The notes beneath the pieces are model-generated. The model was given only the letters and a program-made list of their open reading frames with translations, had not been told where the DNA came from and did no database searches. DNA of 64,000 nt from UBA1479 sp964012715 (GTDB lineage: Bacteria; Pseudomonadota; Alphaproteobacteria; Rhodospirillales; Casp-alpha2). Below, piece after piece: positions 49,942 to 60,107 of the stretch (positions are counted from its first letter, which is position 1; the number at the start of each line of letters is the position of its first letter). The stretch spans positions 1-64,000 of the forward strand of contig CAXGUG010000004.1 in assembly GCA_964012715.1 (NCBI GenBank), written 5' to 3'. The position numbers and the translations under genes were made by a program.

Positions 49942-50703
49942 TTACGCTCTGGGTCCCGATCCGTCCAGCACGGAATTGGCCCCGGCTTGGGCCACGTCGG
50001 TGCCCGTCGCTCGGGCGTTTCCGCCGCCGTTGATCCCGCCGCCCGCGCGCCGCCGCCAGCCCTCGAACAGATGGACCATGGCCGCGGTCGCGATCACAGG
50101 CGTCAGCAGGTTGACGACCGGAATTGTCAAAAGAAAGGCAATCGCGACCCCGGTCAGGAACAAACGCCCGCTATGCGCCCGACGCAGGGCGAAGGTGCTG
50201 CGCATGTCGATCCGCCGGGCGGCGACCATTTCAAAATATTCGCGGCCCAGCAGATAGCCGTTCACGCAATAGAACAGCACCGGATAAACCGGCCCCATCA
50301 ACATGGTCGGCAGGATCACCAGGTTAAGGACGACCATCACACCGAGAAAGCGCAGTGCCGTCATGACCTGTTCGCCCGCGGTCTGGCCCAGGGCCGGGCC
50401 GAGGCCGGGGTAATGGCGGGCTTCGACCGATTCCGCGACCTGATCCAGGAACAAGGCGACCACGGCGGACACCACGCCCGGGAACAAAACCCAGGTGACG
50501 ACCAGAACCAGGGCCCAGCCCAGCCCGTCGGCGATGGTCTCAAGCCAGCCCAACTCGAAGATCGCGGTGTATTTGATCAGCGCGCCGAGGCCGATCCAAA
50601 GGGCGGCGAACACGCCGATGGCCACGGCCACGGAAATCCACAGCGGCTTTTGGGTGCGTTTGTCACCCAGTTGTTGCACGCCTTTGATAAGGGCATCGAT
50701 CAT
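49942..50703 (-). CDS. EI24/CysZ-like membrane protein
   Basis: A 253-residue membrane protein of the EI24 superfamily, which includes CysZ sulfate transporters. It has at least four hydrophobic segments (about 22-45, 58-88, 118-150, 180-210). Family-like features are LFLDQVAESVEARHYPG near residue 90 and the central YCVNGYLLGREYFEMVAARRID. The last 35 residues are Gly/Ala-rich. No sulfate-assimilation gene is adjacent, so a CysZ function is doubtful. It is first in the minus-strand unit with bactofilin (10-base gap) and the lipoprotein. The 218-base gap to the adenosine-kinase-like gene holds no gene. Confidence 0.8.
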   Translation of the reverse strand: MIDALIKGVQQLGDKRTQKPLWISVAVAIGVFAALWIGLGALIKYTAIFELGWLETIADGLGWALVLVVTWVLFPGVVSAVVALFLDQVAESVEARHYPGLGPALGQTAGEQVMTALRFLGVMVVLNLVILPTMLMGPVYPVLFYCVNGYLLGREYFEMVAARRIDMRSTFALRRAHSGRLFLTGVAIAFLLTIPVVNLLTPVIATAAMVHLFEGWRRRAGGGINGGGNARATGTDVAQAGANSVLDGSGPRA

Positions 50704-50921
50704 GGGAAAGGGACGTCCTGTTGTCGTTGCTGTCGATCAGGTCCTGTCAGGTTGTACGCCGTGCCGCCGTCTGGCCGCAAGGCCCGCGCCTTGCGCATGG
50801 GGGGCATGTCGCCGTCGGGTTGCCGCCGGGGTGGACGCCGGGCCCGCCATCGCTATACTCCGCGCCGACTGGCCCCCGATTCGAACCCATATTTTAAAGT
50901 TAAAAGCAAAGAGAGGCTTTC

Positions 50922-51923
50922 ATGAGCGATCCCCGCTTCGACGTCGTCGGCATCGGCAACGCTATTGTCGATGTCCTGACCCAAACCGACGATGCCTTCC
51001 TTGAAAGCGAGGGCCTGAGCAAAGGGGCCATGACCCTGGTCGATGAAGCGACCTCGGCCAAGGTCTATGACAAGGCCGGACCGGCCATGGAATGTTCCGG
51101 CGGTTCCGCCGCCAACACCATCGCGGTGCTGGCCGGTCTGGGCGCCAAGACGGCGTTCATGGGCAAGGTCAAAAGCGATGCCTTCGGCCGTATCTTCAGC
51201 CACGATATCCGCTCGCTCGGCGTGCACTTCGATACCGCCCCGGCAGAAGATGGTCCGGCCACGGCCAATTGCCTGGTCCTGGTCACGCCCGATGCCCAGC
51301 GCACCATGCTGACCTATCTGGGCGCCAGCATTCACCTCGGCCCGGCCGATGTGGAATTGGACGTCATCAAGGCCGCCAAGGTGACCTATCTGGAAGGCTA
51401 TCTGTGGGACCCGGAAGAAGCTAAAGAGGCCTTCCGCACCGCCGCCGCCGCCGCCAAGGACGCGGGCCGCGAGGTTTCCCTGTCCTTGTCCGATGCGTTT
51501 TGCGTCGACCGTCACCGCGCCGACTTCCTGGACCTGATCGAAGGCCATATCGACATCCTGTTCGCCAACGAGGACGAGATCATGTCTCTCTATCAGGTCG
51601 ATAACTTCGATGCTGCCGTGGAAAAGGTCAAAGGCCACTGCAAAATCGCCGCCCTGACCCGTTCGGAAAAGGGCTCGGTCATCGTCAGCGCCGAAGGCAT
51701 GCAGACCGTCGCCGCGACACCTGTTGAACATGTGCTTGACACGACGGGTGCTGGCGATGCTTATGCCGCCGGGTTCCTTTACGGATATACCCACGGCGAA
51801 ACACTTGTCACCAGCGCGCGCATGGGCGGCATTGCCGCCGCCGAAGTGATCTCGCAGATCGGCGCGCGCCCGGAAACGGATCTTAAGGCGGCCCTGGCGC
51901 TGAAGCTGCGGGCGGACGCCTGA
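50922..51923 (+). CDS. PfkB family sugar/adenosine kinase
   Basis: A 333-residue ribokinase-fold kinase close to adenosine kinase. It has the first signature SGGSAANTIAVLAGLGAKTAFMGKV (about 59-83) and the second signature LDTTGAGDAYAAGFLYG with catalytic D279 in GAGD (276-279). The N-terminal DVVGIGNAIVDVL and ECSGGSAANT favour adenosine kinase-like enzymes over fructokinases. The substrate cannot be fixed from sequence. AAAGAGAGG precedes ATG 50922. It is followed by typA after 63 bases. Confidence 0.92.
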   Translation: MSDPRFDVVGIGNAIVDVLTQTDDAFLESEGLSKGAMTLVDEATSAKVYDKAGPAMECSGGSAANTIAVLAGLGAKTAFMGKVKSDAFGRIFSHDIRSLGVHFDTAPAEDGPATANCLVLVTPDAQRTMLTYLGASIHLGPADVELDVIKAAKVTYLEGYLWDPEEAKEAFRTAAAAAKDAGREVSLSLSDAFCVDRHRADFLDLIEGHIDILFANEDEIMSLYQVDNFDAAVEKVKGHCKIAALTRSEKGSVIVSAEGMQTVAATPVEHVLDTTGAGDAYAAGFLYGYTHGETLVTSARMGGIAAAEVISQIGARPETDLKAALALKLRADA

Positions 51924-51986
51924 CCTTAAATCATCGGGGGCGGCAGCAGCGCCGCCACCAACAACCTTTTTCAGGATAACCCCTCA

Positions 51987-53828
<1,842 letters not shown>

Positions 53829-53848
53829 GCGCTAAAGGACCGGCGAGC

Positions 53849-54487
53849 ATGAGCGCCAACGTGAACAAATTGATCGAAGGCTACCGCCGGTTTCGGACCG
53901 GGGCCTTTCAGGACTCGAAACCGCTGATCCAGGAGCTCGTGACCCAGGGTCAACGTCCGCAGATCTGCGTTGTCGCCTGTTCCGACTCGCGGGTTGAGCC
54001 GGCGACCCTGTTCCAGACCGATCCGGGCGATCTGTTCATGATCCGCAACGTCGCCAACCTGGTCCCGCCGTTGGAAGAAGACGGCAAGTTCCACGGCACC
54101 TCGGCGGCGTTGGAGTTCGCGGTGCTGGGCCTGGGCGTCAAACACGTGATCGTCCTGGGCCATGCCCACTGCGGCGGGGTCAAGGCGATGATGAACGCCG
54201 ACACGGATTCCGGCGAATTCACCTTCGTCACCCGCTGGGTGTCGATGCTGGCGGCGGCCCACCGCCGCGTGCTGGCGACCATGTCGGGGGCCGACGACGC
54301 CACCCGCACCCGGGCCTGCGAACAGAACTCGGTTTTGGTTTCCTTGGAAAACCTAACGACTTTCCCCTGGGTGCGCGAACGGGTGCAGTCGGGCGATCTA
54401 AGCTTGCACGGCTGGTACATCGACATCGCCACGGCGGAACTGTCGGTCTACGACGGCGCGCAGGGCAAGTTCGAGCCCGTTGCCTGA
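53849..54487 (+). CDS. Beta-class carbonic anhydrase
   Basis: Beta-carbonic anhydrases interconvert CO2 and bicarbonate with one zinc per subunit. The 212-residue protein has zinc ligands C44 (CSDSR, with the D46-R48 pair), H105 and C108 (GHAHCGGVKAM). The rest follows the plant-type/bacterial pattern, including IRNVANLVPP and FHGTSAALEFAVLGLGVKHVIVLGH. AAGGACC precedes the ATG. It lies 20 bases after typA and its last eight bases overlap the following MFS gene, so all three may be one transcript. Confidence 0.96.
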   Translation: MSANVNKLIEGYRRFRTGAFQDSKPLIQELVTQGQRPQICVVACSDSRVEPATLFQTDPGDLFMIRNVANLVPPLEEDGKFHGTSAALEFAVLGLGVKHVIVLGHAHCGGVKAMMNADTDSGEFTFVTRWVSMLAAAHRRVLATMSGADDATRTRACEQNSVLVSLENLTTFPWVRERVQSGDLSLHGWYIDIATAELSVYDGAQGKFEPVA

Positions 54488-55772
54488 CCCCACGCAATCC
54501 GGTCCCGCCATTTCCCGGCCCCATCGGCCCGGTTGGGTCCGGGCGGTTACCCTGCATGCGCGCGGCCCGGCGCTGACCCAGCTGTTTCTGGGCTTCGCCA
54601 GCGGGCTTCCCTATCTCCTGGTATTTTCCACGTTGTCGGCCTGGTTGAAGGAATCGGGCCTGAGCATCGCCGCCATCGGCTGGTTCGCCCTGGCCGGGTC
54701 GGCCTATGTGTTCAAACCGGCCTGGGCCCCGGTGGTCAATCACATGGCGATCCCGTATCTGACCAAGCGGTTGGGGCAGCGCCGGTCGTGGCTGTTGTTG
54801 GCCCAGGGCACGGTCGCCCTGGCGATCCTGTTCCTGGGGTTCTCCGACCCGACGCAGAACTTGGCCCTGACCGCGTTTTGGGCGGTCGTCCTGGCGGCGG
54901 CCTCGGCGACGCAGGACATCGTTGCCGACGCCTACCGCATCGACAGCCTGGACCGCGAAATGGAAGGTCCCGGCACGGCCAACTTCGTTAATGGCTACCG
55001 CATCGGTGTTTTGGCCTCGGGCGCGGGGGCGTTGCTGATCGCCGATCAATGGGGCTGGCACGCGGCCTATGCTGCGATGGCCGGGTTGATGGTGGTGGGT
55101 CTGATCGCGACCCTGTCCGCGCCCGAGCCGAAACGCCCGCCCGCCCGCGCCGACGATCTGTTCCGCACGGCCCTGGTCGAGCCGTTCCGCGATTTCATGA
55201 CCCGGCGCAACTGGGCCATGGTGCTGGTCTTCATTACCCTGTTCCAATACGGCGAGGGTCTGCTCGGCGTGATGGCCAATCCGTTCTATCTGGATATCGG
55301 CTTCACCAAGACCGAGATCGCGGTCGTGACCAAGGCCTGGGGCTTCGCGATGAGCATCGCGGGCGCGATCCTGGGCGGATTGCTGGTCGCGCGGTTCGGG
55401 TTGCTGCGCGCCTTGTTCGCCTGCGGCCTGATGCAGGCCCTGGCCAATCTGGCCTTTGCCTGGTTGGCTGGGCAGGGGCCGTCGATCCCGGCGTTGACCG
55501 TGACCATTGCGTTGGAGAACCTGACCTCGGCCATGGCCACGGCGGCCTTCGTCGCTTATCTGTCGGGGCTGTGCGACCGGGCCTATAGCGCCACGCAATA
55601 CGCCCTGCTGTCGGCCTTCGCCGCCCTGGGGCGTAAGATCTTCGTCGCCGGCGGCGGCGAAGCGGCCCAGGCATTGGGCTGGCAGACGTATTTCGTCGGC
55701 ACCACCCTGGCGGCCCTTCCGGCGCTGCTGGTTCTGTTGTGGCTGATGAACAAAGACCGCCATTTCCGCTGA
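54480..55772 (+). CDS. AmpG-like MFS transporter
   Basis: A 430-residue major facilitator protein with about 12 membrane segments, resembling AmpG, the permease for anhydromuropeptides released from the cell wall. The N-terminal LFLGFASGLPYLLVFSTLSAWLKESGLSIAAIGWFALAGSAYVFKPAWAPVV and AASATQDIVADAYRIDSL are family-like. The start is TTG 54480, inside the end of the carbonic anhydrase gene; no in-frame ATG or GTG comes before the first membrane segment. Muropeptide as substrate is inferred from family. MltA at 15.9 kb would make suitable products. A short GC stem (55785-55797) with an AT-rich tail may end transcription. Confidence 0.85.
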   Translation: MPDPTQSGPAISRPHRPGWVRAVTLHARGPALTQLFLGFASGLPYLLVFSTLSAWLKESGLSIAAIGWFALAGSAYVFKPAWAPVVNHMAIPYLTKRLGQRRSWLLLAQGTVALAILFLGFSDPTQNLALTAFWAVVLAAASATQDIVADAYRIDSLDREMEGPGTANFVNGYRIGVLASGAGALLIADQWGWHAAYAAMAGLMVVGLIATLSAPEPKRPPARADDLFRTALVEPFRDFMTRRNWAMVLVFITLFQYGEGLLGVMANPFYLDIGFTKTEIAVVTKAWGFAMSIAGAILGGLLVARFGLLRALFACGLMQALANLAFAWLAGQGPSIPALTVTIALENLTSAMATAAFVAYLSGLCDRAYSATQYALLSAFAALGRKIFVAGGGEAAQALGWQTYFVGTTLAALPALLVLLWLMNKDRHFR

Positions 55773-55801
55773 CGATGCCCGCCCGCCGGGGCCCGGCAAT
55801 T

Positions 55802-55821
55802 ATATTTTGTATACAAAATAT
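55802..55821. promoter_or_regulatory. Perfect 20-bp palindrome, GntR-type operator candidate
   Basis: ATATTTTGTATACAAAATAT is perfectly self-complementary, centred on GTATAC. Its TTGTATACAA core matches the half-site style (TTGTAtACAA) bound by FadR-subfamily GntR regulators. It lies 107 bases before the isocitrate-lyase-superfamily gene, in a gap with no gene. The regulator is not in the window. Confidence 0.7.
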
Positions 55822-55927
55822 GCTGACGCGCGATCGGAAACCCGCCAAAATCCCGGCCTGAAGAGACCGGCCCAATGGCGGAAACCGGCCTCCGGCAACG
55901 AAAAACCAACCTTGGAGGACTCCCATC

Positions 55928-56860
55928 GTGCGCGCCACCACACGCTTGCGTCAGCTTATCAACGCCAAAGAAACCCTGATCGTCCCCGGCTGCTACAACG
56001 CCATGACGGCCAAGATCATCGAACAGGTCGGCTTCCCCGCCGTCTACATGACCGGCTACGGCACGTCCCTGGCCCTGCTCGGCATGCCCGACGCGGGCCT
56101 GGCGACGATGTCGGAAATGCATCTGAATGCCCGCTACATCGCCAACGCGGTGAAAATCCCCCTGATCGCCGATTGCGACAACGGCTACGGCAACGCGATC
56201 AACGTGATCCGCGCCGTCCGCGAATACATCCAGACCGGCACCGCGGGCATCCATATCGAAGACCAGATCATTCCCAAGCGCTGCGGCCATGTCGCCGGGC
56301 GTCAGGTCATTCCCATGGCCGAAGCCTGCGGCAAGTTCCGCGCGGCCAAGGATATCCGTGACGAGCTGGACCCCGATTTCGTGATCATCGCCCGGACCGA
56401 CGCCCGGGGTGCGGTCGGCGGCAACATCGACGTCGCGATCGAACGCGCTAACGCCTACCTGGAAGCCGGCGCCGACGTGGCCTTCGTCGAAGGCCCGACC
56501 ACCCGCGAGGAAATCGCCAAGGTCTGCGAACAGGTCGAAGGCCCGGTGCTGTACAACCAGACCGGCGTGTCGCCGCGTTTGAACGAGGAAGAAATGAACG
56601 AGCTGGGCATCGCGCTCACGATCTTCCCGGGCATTTGCATGCGCGCCACGATGAAGGCCTTGTTCGACGTGATGTACGACATGAAGGAACGCGGCCCGCT
56701 GGTCGAATCCGAAGTGTTCGATTCCCTCAAGGGCCATCCGGCCGGCGACTTCCATTCCTTCTCCGGCTTCGACCAGATCAAGAAATGGGAAGAGGCCTAT
56801 CTCGATCCGGCCGAGTTGGAAAAGTACAAGGACACGGTCGGCTTCCAGCCCGGCTCCTAA
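55928..56860 (+). CDS. Isocitrate lyase/PEP mutase superfamily protein (PrpB-like)
   Basis: A 310-residue TIM barrel related to methylisocitrate lyase (PrpB) and carboxyvinyl-carboxyphosphonate phosphorylmutase. It has VPGCYNAMTAKIIEQVGFPAVYMTGYGTSLALLGMPDAGLATMSEM, the metal-binding aspartates of IADCDNGYGN (82-90), the active-site KRCGH with C119, and VIIARTDARG. These favour a lyase over a mutase, but the acid released cannot be named. Other prp genes are absent. The start is GTG 55928 with GGAGG nine bases upstream. Control by a GntR protein at the palindrome 55802-55821 is likely. Confidence 0.88.
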   Translation: MRATTRLRQLINAKETLIVPGCYNAMTAKIIEQVGFPAVYMTGYGTSLALLGMPDAGLATMSEMHLNARYIANAVKIPLIADCDNGYGNAINVIRAVREYIQTGTAGIHIEDQIIPKRCGHVAGRQVIPMAEACGKFRAAKDIRDELDPDFVIIARTDARGAVGGNIDVAIERANAYLEAGADVAFVEGPTTREEIAKVCEQVEGPVLYNQTGVSPRLNEEEMNELGIALTIFPGICMRATMKALFDVMYDMKERGPLVESEVFDSLKGHPAGDFHSFSGFDQIKKWEEAYLDPAELEKYKDTVGFQPGS

Positions 56861-56877
56861 GCCTTTTCCGATAGCTG

Positions 56878-58611
56878 CTAAGCGGCGGTGCCGGCGCTGG
56901 TCGGCGCCGCCGTTCGTACTTTGGCCAGGGCGCTGTCGATGGTCGGCTCGAATTCGACCAGGGGCGGAGTGATTTCGTGGGCGGTCAGGTCGCGCCGTAC
57001 GCTGACCGATACCCCGGTCAGGATCACGCGCACGCCCTGGCGCTGCGCCTTATGGGCCAGGCCCTCGATGGTGTTGGCGGCGGTCGAATCCAGGAACGGC
57101 ACCGCCGCCAGATCGATGATCAGCGCCTTATGGGTGTCGGAGATACGCTCCAGCACAGAGCCGATGGAGGCGGCCGCCCCAAAAAAGAACGCGCCGACGA
57201 TGCGGTAGACGACGACGTCCGGGTCGGCGGCTTCTTCCTCGTACGGATGGCGGTCGCCGTCCTCATTGTCGGCATGGTCCTCGGCCACGAACGGGCGGTG
57301 GCTTTCCACCGCCGTGGTCTTGGACATGCGATGGATGAACAGGACCGAGCCCAAGGCGAAGCCGACGATGATCGCCTCGGTCAGATCGCGGAAGATCGTC
57401 AGCCCCAGCGTCGCCAGCAGAACCAGCGCATCGCCGCGCGACGCCCGCAACAGGGTCGCGAAGGCATGCTTTTCGATCATCTTCCACGACACCACGGCCA
57501 GCACCCCGGCCAGGCTGGCCAGCGGGATATAGGCGGCGAGCGGGGCCGCGACCAGAATGAAGATCAGCAAAAACCCGGAATGCATCATGCCCGACAGCGG
57601 CCCATGGGCCCCGGCGCGCACGTTGGTCGCGGTGCGGGCGATGGTCCCGGTCACGCAGATGCCGCCGAACAGGCCCGAAGCCACGTTGGCCGCCCCCTGC
57701 GCCACCAGCTCGCAGTTGGAGCGATGCCGCCGCCCGGTCATGCCGTCGGCGACCACGGCGGATAATAGGGATTCGATCGCGCCCAACAGGGCGAAGGCGA
57801 CGGCGTTGGGCAGCACCGCCTGAACCTTGGCCAGGGTCATGTCCGGCAGGGTCGGCAGGGGAATGTCCTGCGGAATGCCGCCGAACCGGGTGCCGATGGT
57901 TTCGACCGGCAGGTTGAAGGCCGCGACCGCCGCCGCCGCCCCGGCCACGGCGATCAGCATCCCCGGCCAGCGCGGCAGGAACCGCGAAACCCCGGAGATG
58001 ACCGCGACCGTGCCGACCGACAGGGCCAGCGCCGCGCCGTTGAACGACCCCAGGCCGTGCCACAGCACCGGCAGCTTTTCCAACAAGGGGCCGGGTTCGG
58101 CCTCGGTCAAGGTCAGGCCCAACAGGTCGCGAACCTGGCTGGCGAAAATGATCACCGCGATCCCGGCAGTGAACCCGACCGTCACCGGATAGGGAATGAA
58201 CTTGATGTAGGTGCCCAGTCGCAGCACCCCGACCACGGCCAGGATCAGCCCGGCCATGACCGTCGCCAGGATCAGGCCGTCCATCCCGTGTTGCTGCACC
58301 GTCCCGGCGACCAACACGATGAAGGCCCCCGCCGGGCCGCCGATCTGAAACCGGCTGCCGCCCAGGGCGGAGACGAAAAACCCGCCGACGATGGCGGTGT
58401 AAAGCCCCTGCGCCGGGGTCGCGCCCGAGGCGATGGCGATGGCCATCGACAGCGGCAGGGCGACGATCGCCACGGTCAGGCCCGCGACGGCGTCGGCCCG
58501 CAATTGCGCCAGGCCATAGCCTTCGCGCAGGACGGTGACGAGTTTGGGCGTGAACAGTTCGGTGAAGGATGCTTCGGGCGAAGCGGGTCGGGTCGGCTGG
58601 TGCGCGGTCAT
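56878..58611 (-). CDS. SulP family anion transporter with STAS domain
   Basis: A 577-residue SulP (SLC26-like) transporter. The N-terminal 420 residues hold about 12-14 hydrophobic segments with LRADAVAGLTVAIVALPLSMAIAIASGATPAQGLYTAIVGG and FQIGGPAGAFIVL, the usual SulP signature. The C-terminal STAS domain (about 455-560) contains VVVYRIVGAFFFGAAASIG and IDLAAVPFLDSTAANTIEGL. Bacterial SulP proteins carry sulfate, bicarbonate or dicarboxylates; no neighbour tells which. It converges with the PrpB-like gene and is divergent from ppa across 278 bases. Confidence 0.94.
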   Translation of the reverse strand: MTAHQPTRPASPEASFTELFTPKLVTVLREGYGLAQLRADAVAGLTVAIVALPLSMAIAIASGATPAQGLYTAIVGGFFVSALGGSRFQIGGPAGAFIVLVAGTVQQHGMDGLILATVMAGLILAVVGVLRLGTYIKFIPYPVTVGFTAGIAVIIFASQVRDLLGLTLTEAEPGPLLEKLPVLWHGLGSFNGAALALSVGTVAVISGVSRFLPRWPGMLIAVAGAAAAVAAFNLPVETIGTRFGGIPQDIPLPTLPDMTLAKVQAVLPNAVAFALLGAIESLLSAVVADGMTGRRHRSNCELVAQGAANVASGLFGGICVTGTIARTATNVRAGAHGPLSGMMHSGFLLIFILVAAPLAAYIPLASLAGVLAVVSWKMIEKHAFATLLRASRGDALVLLATLGLTIFRDLTEAIIVGFALGSVLFIHRMSKTTAVESHRPFVAEDHADNEDGDRHPYEEEAADPDVVVYRIVGAFFFGAAASIGSVLERISDTHKALIIDLAAVPFLDSTAANTIEGLAHKAQRQGVRVILTGVSVSVRRDLTAHEITPPLVEFEPTIDSALAKVRTAAPTSAGTAA

Positions 58612-58718
58612 GATGGCGGCGGCCTTTCAGGGAACGAGAGGCGGCCGCAGGCGCCCAGAACGGGCGTCGGCGGTCAGATATCGGATAAGTGGTGTGTCCC
58701 CAGTATTGGCAGGTCGAT

Positions 58719-58784
58719 GGCCCCGCGGTCAATGGGGTCTTTGGCGCTGCACAAAGGGTCATGCGGCGGTCATGCCGCGGGGCC
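58719..58784. repeat. Spaced perfect 10-bp inverted repeat between sulP and ppa
   Basis: GGCCCCGCGG (58719-58728) and CCGCGGGGCC (58775-58784) are exact inverted copies separated by 46 bases. They lie in the divergent gap, upstream of the ppa promoter. They could form a cruciform or a leader hairpin for sulP, or mark a protein-binding pair. Confidence 0.5.
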
Positions 58785-58814
58785 AGATTTCCCCAAGGTT
58801 TTCCCACTCAGGAT

Positions 58815-58843
58815 TTGCTATCTGCTGCACCGCAACATATATT
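58815..58843 (+). promoter_or_regulatory. Candidate sigma70-type promoter of ppa
   Basis: TTGCTA (58815-58820) and TATATT (58838-58843) are 17 bases apart, matching consensus at four and five of six positions. Predicted start near 58850, about 40 bases before the ppa ATG. Confidence 0.6.
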
Positions 58844-58889
58844 CCGCCCCGTCGCAGAACGGCACAAAGAAACAAGGAACAGCCGCGCC

Positions 58890-59429
58890 ATGAACATGGA
58901 CAAGATCCCGGTGGGCGAAAACGCCCCCTATGACGTCAACGTCATCATCGAAATCCCCATGGGCGGGAACCCGGTGAAGTACGAACTGGATAAGGAATCC
59001 GGCGCGATGTACGTCGACCGTTTCCTTCATACGGCGATGTACTATCCGTCGAATTACGGGTTCATCCCGCACACCCTATCCGACGACGGCGACCCCGCCG
59101 ACGCCATGGTTCTGGGTCAGGTCCCGGTGCAGCCGGGCGTTATCATTCGCTCGCGCCCGATCGGCGTGTTGATCATGGAAGACGAAAGCGGGATCGACGA
59201 AAAGATCCTCTGCGTTCCGGTCAACGACCTGCATCCGTACTACGGCAACGTCGACAACTACCGCGACGTCCGCCCGGTCCTGTTGGACCAGATCGCCCAC
59301 TTCTTCGAGCACTACAAGGACCTGGAGCCCGGCAAATGGGTCAAGGTCAAAGGCTGGGGCGAGAAGGAACAGGCCATGGACCTGATCCGTCAGGCCATCG
59401 AGCGGGCCAAGGAAGCCAAAAAGGCTTAA
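58890..59429 (+). CDS. ppa: Inorganic pyrophosphatase
   Basis: Ppa splits pyrophosphate and so drives nucleic acid and cofactor synthesis forward. The 179-residue protein is the soluble family I enzyme: IEIPMGGNPVKYELDKESGAMYVDRFLHTAMYYPSNYGFIP, DDGDPADAMVLGQ with the metal-binding aspartates, and HFFEHYKDLEPGKWVKVKGWG. ATG 58890 follows AAGGAAC; a second ATG lies two codons later. The longer upstream frame has no family match. It is followed by the macrodomain gene after 67 bases. Confidence 0.97.
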   Translation: MNMDKIPVGENAPYDVNVIIEIPMGGNPVKYELDKESGAMYVDRFLHTAMYYPSNYGFIPHTLSDDGDPADAMVLGQVPVQPGVIIRSRPIGVLIMEDESGIDEKILCVPVNDLHPYYGNVDNYRDVRPVLLDQIAHFFEHYKDLEPGKWVKVKGWGEKEQAMDLIRQAIERAKEAKKA

Positions 59430-59496
59430 TCCCCTTCTTTCGGGCCATCCCCAGGCTGCTCTGGGTGCGCCGGGCCAAGTTTGATAAGCTCGGCGC

Positions 59497-60033
59497 ATGG
59501 CCCTTTCCAAACGCATGACCGTGGTCGAGGCCGATATCACCGTCCTCGACACCGACGCCATCGTCAACGCCGCCAATGAACATCTGGCGCCGGGCGGCGG
59601 CGTCTGCGGCGCGATCCACCGCGCCGCCGGCCCAGCCCTGGCCGCCGATTGCGCCGCCATCGTCAAACAATCCGGTCCTTGCCCGGCGGGCGATGCCCGC
59701 ATCACGCCGGGCCATGATCTTGCGGCGCGTTTCGTCATTCATGCCGTCGGCCCCGTCTGGCACGGCGGCGGCGCGGGCGAAGATGCCTTGCTGGCCGGGG
59801 CGTACCGGGCGTCGTTGCTGCTGGCCCGCGACCGGGGTTTAACCTCCATCGCATTTCCCGCGATCTCGACCGGTATTTTTGGGTTCCCCGCCCCGCGCGC
59901 GGCGGGGATTGCCGTTCGCACGGTCGCGGACTTCCTCAGTCAAAATGCCCTGCCCGACCGGGTCGTGTTCTGTTGTTTCGGCGCGGATAGCGCCGCCTTG
60001 CACCGCCAGGCCCTGGCCGACCTGTCGAATTAA
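59497..60033 (+). CDS. Macrodomain protein (O-acetyl-ADP-ribose deacetylase-like)
   Basis: A 178-residue single macrodomain of the MacroD/YmdB type, which hydrolyses O-acetyl-ADP-ribose or removes ADP-ribose from acidic residues. The ADP-ribose site is visible: VVEADITVLDTDAIVNAANEHLAPGGGVCGAIHRAAGP (including N24, N27 and the glycine loop at 33-38), HAVGPVWHGGG and the phosphate loop ISTGIFGFP. No strong ribosome site is seen before ATG 59497. Targets are unknown. It converges with phoX, whose terminator overlaps its stop. Confidence 0.93.
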   Translation: MALSKRMTVVEADITVLDTDAIVNAANEHLAPGGGVCGAIHRAAGPALAADCAAIVKQSGPCPAGDARITPGHDLAARFVIHAVGPVWHGGGAGEDALLAGAYRASLLLARDRGLTSIAFPAISTGIFGFPAPRAAGIAVRTVADFLSQNALPDRVVFCCFGADSAALHRQALADLSN

Positions 60034-60061
60034 AAAAGAAGGCGGGCCAAGCGGGTCCGCC
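60032..60061 (-). terminator. Intrinsic terminator of phoX
   Basis: On the minus strand, GGCGGACC (60061-60054) and GGCCCGCC (60048-60041) form an 8-bp stem with one G-U pair and a five-base loop, followed by TTCTTTTTT (60040-60032). It lies 47 bases after the phoX stop. On the plus strand no T-run follows. Confidence 0.8.
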
Positions 60062-60107
60062 TCCAAGGGTGGTGTCACCGGGACCGGCGACAGGGGGGGT
60101 AATAATC

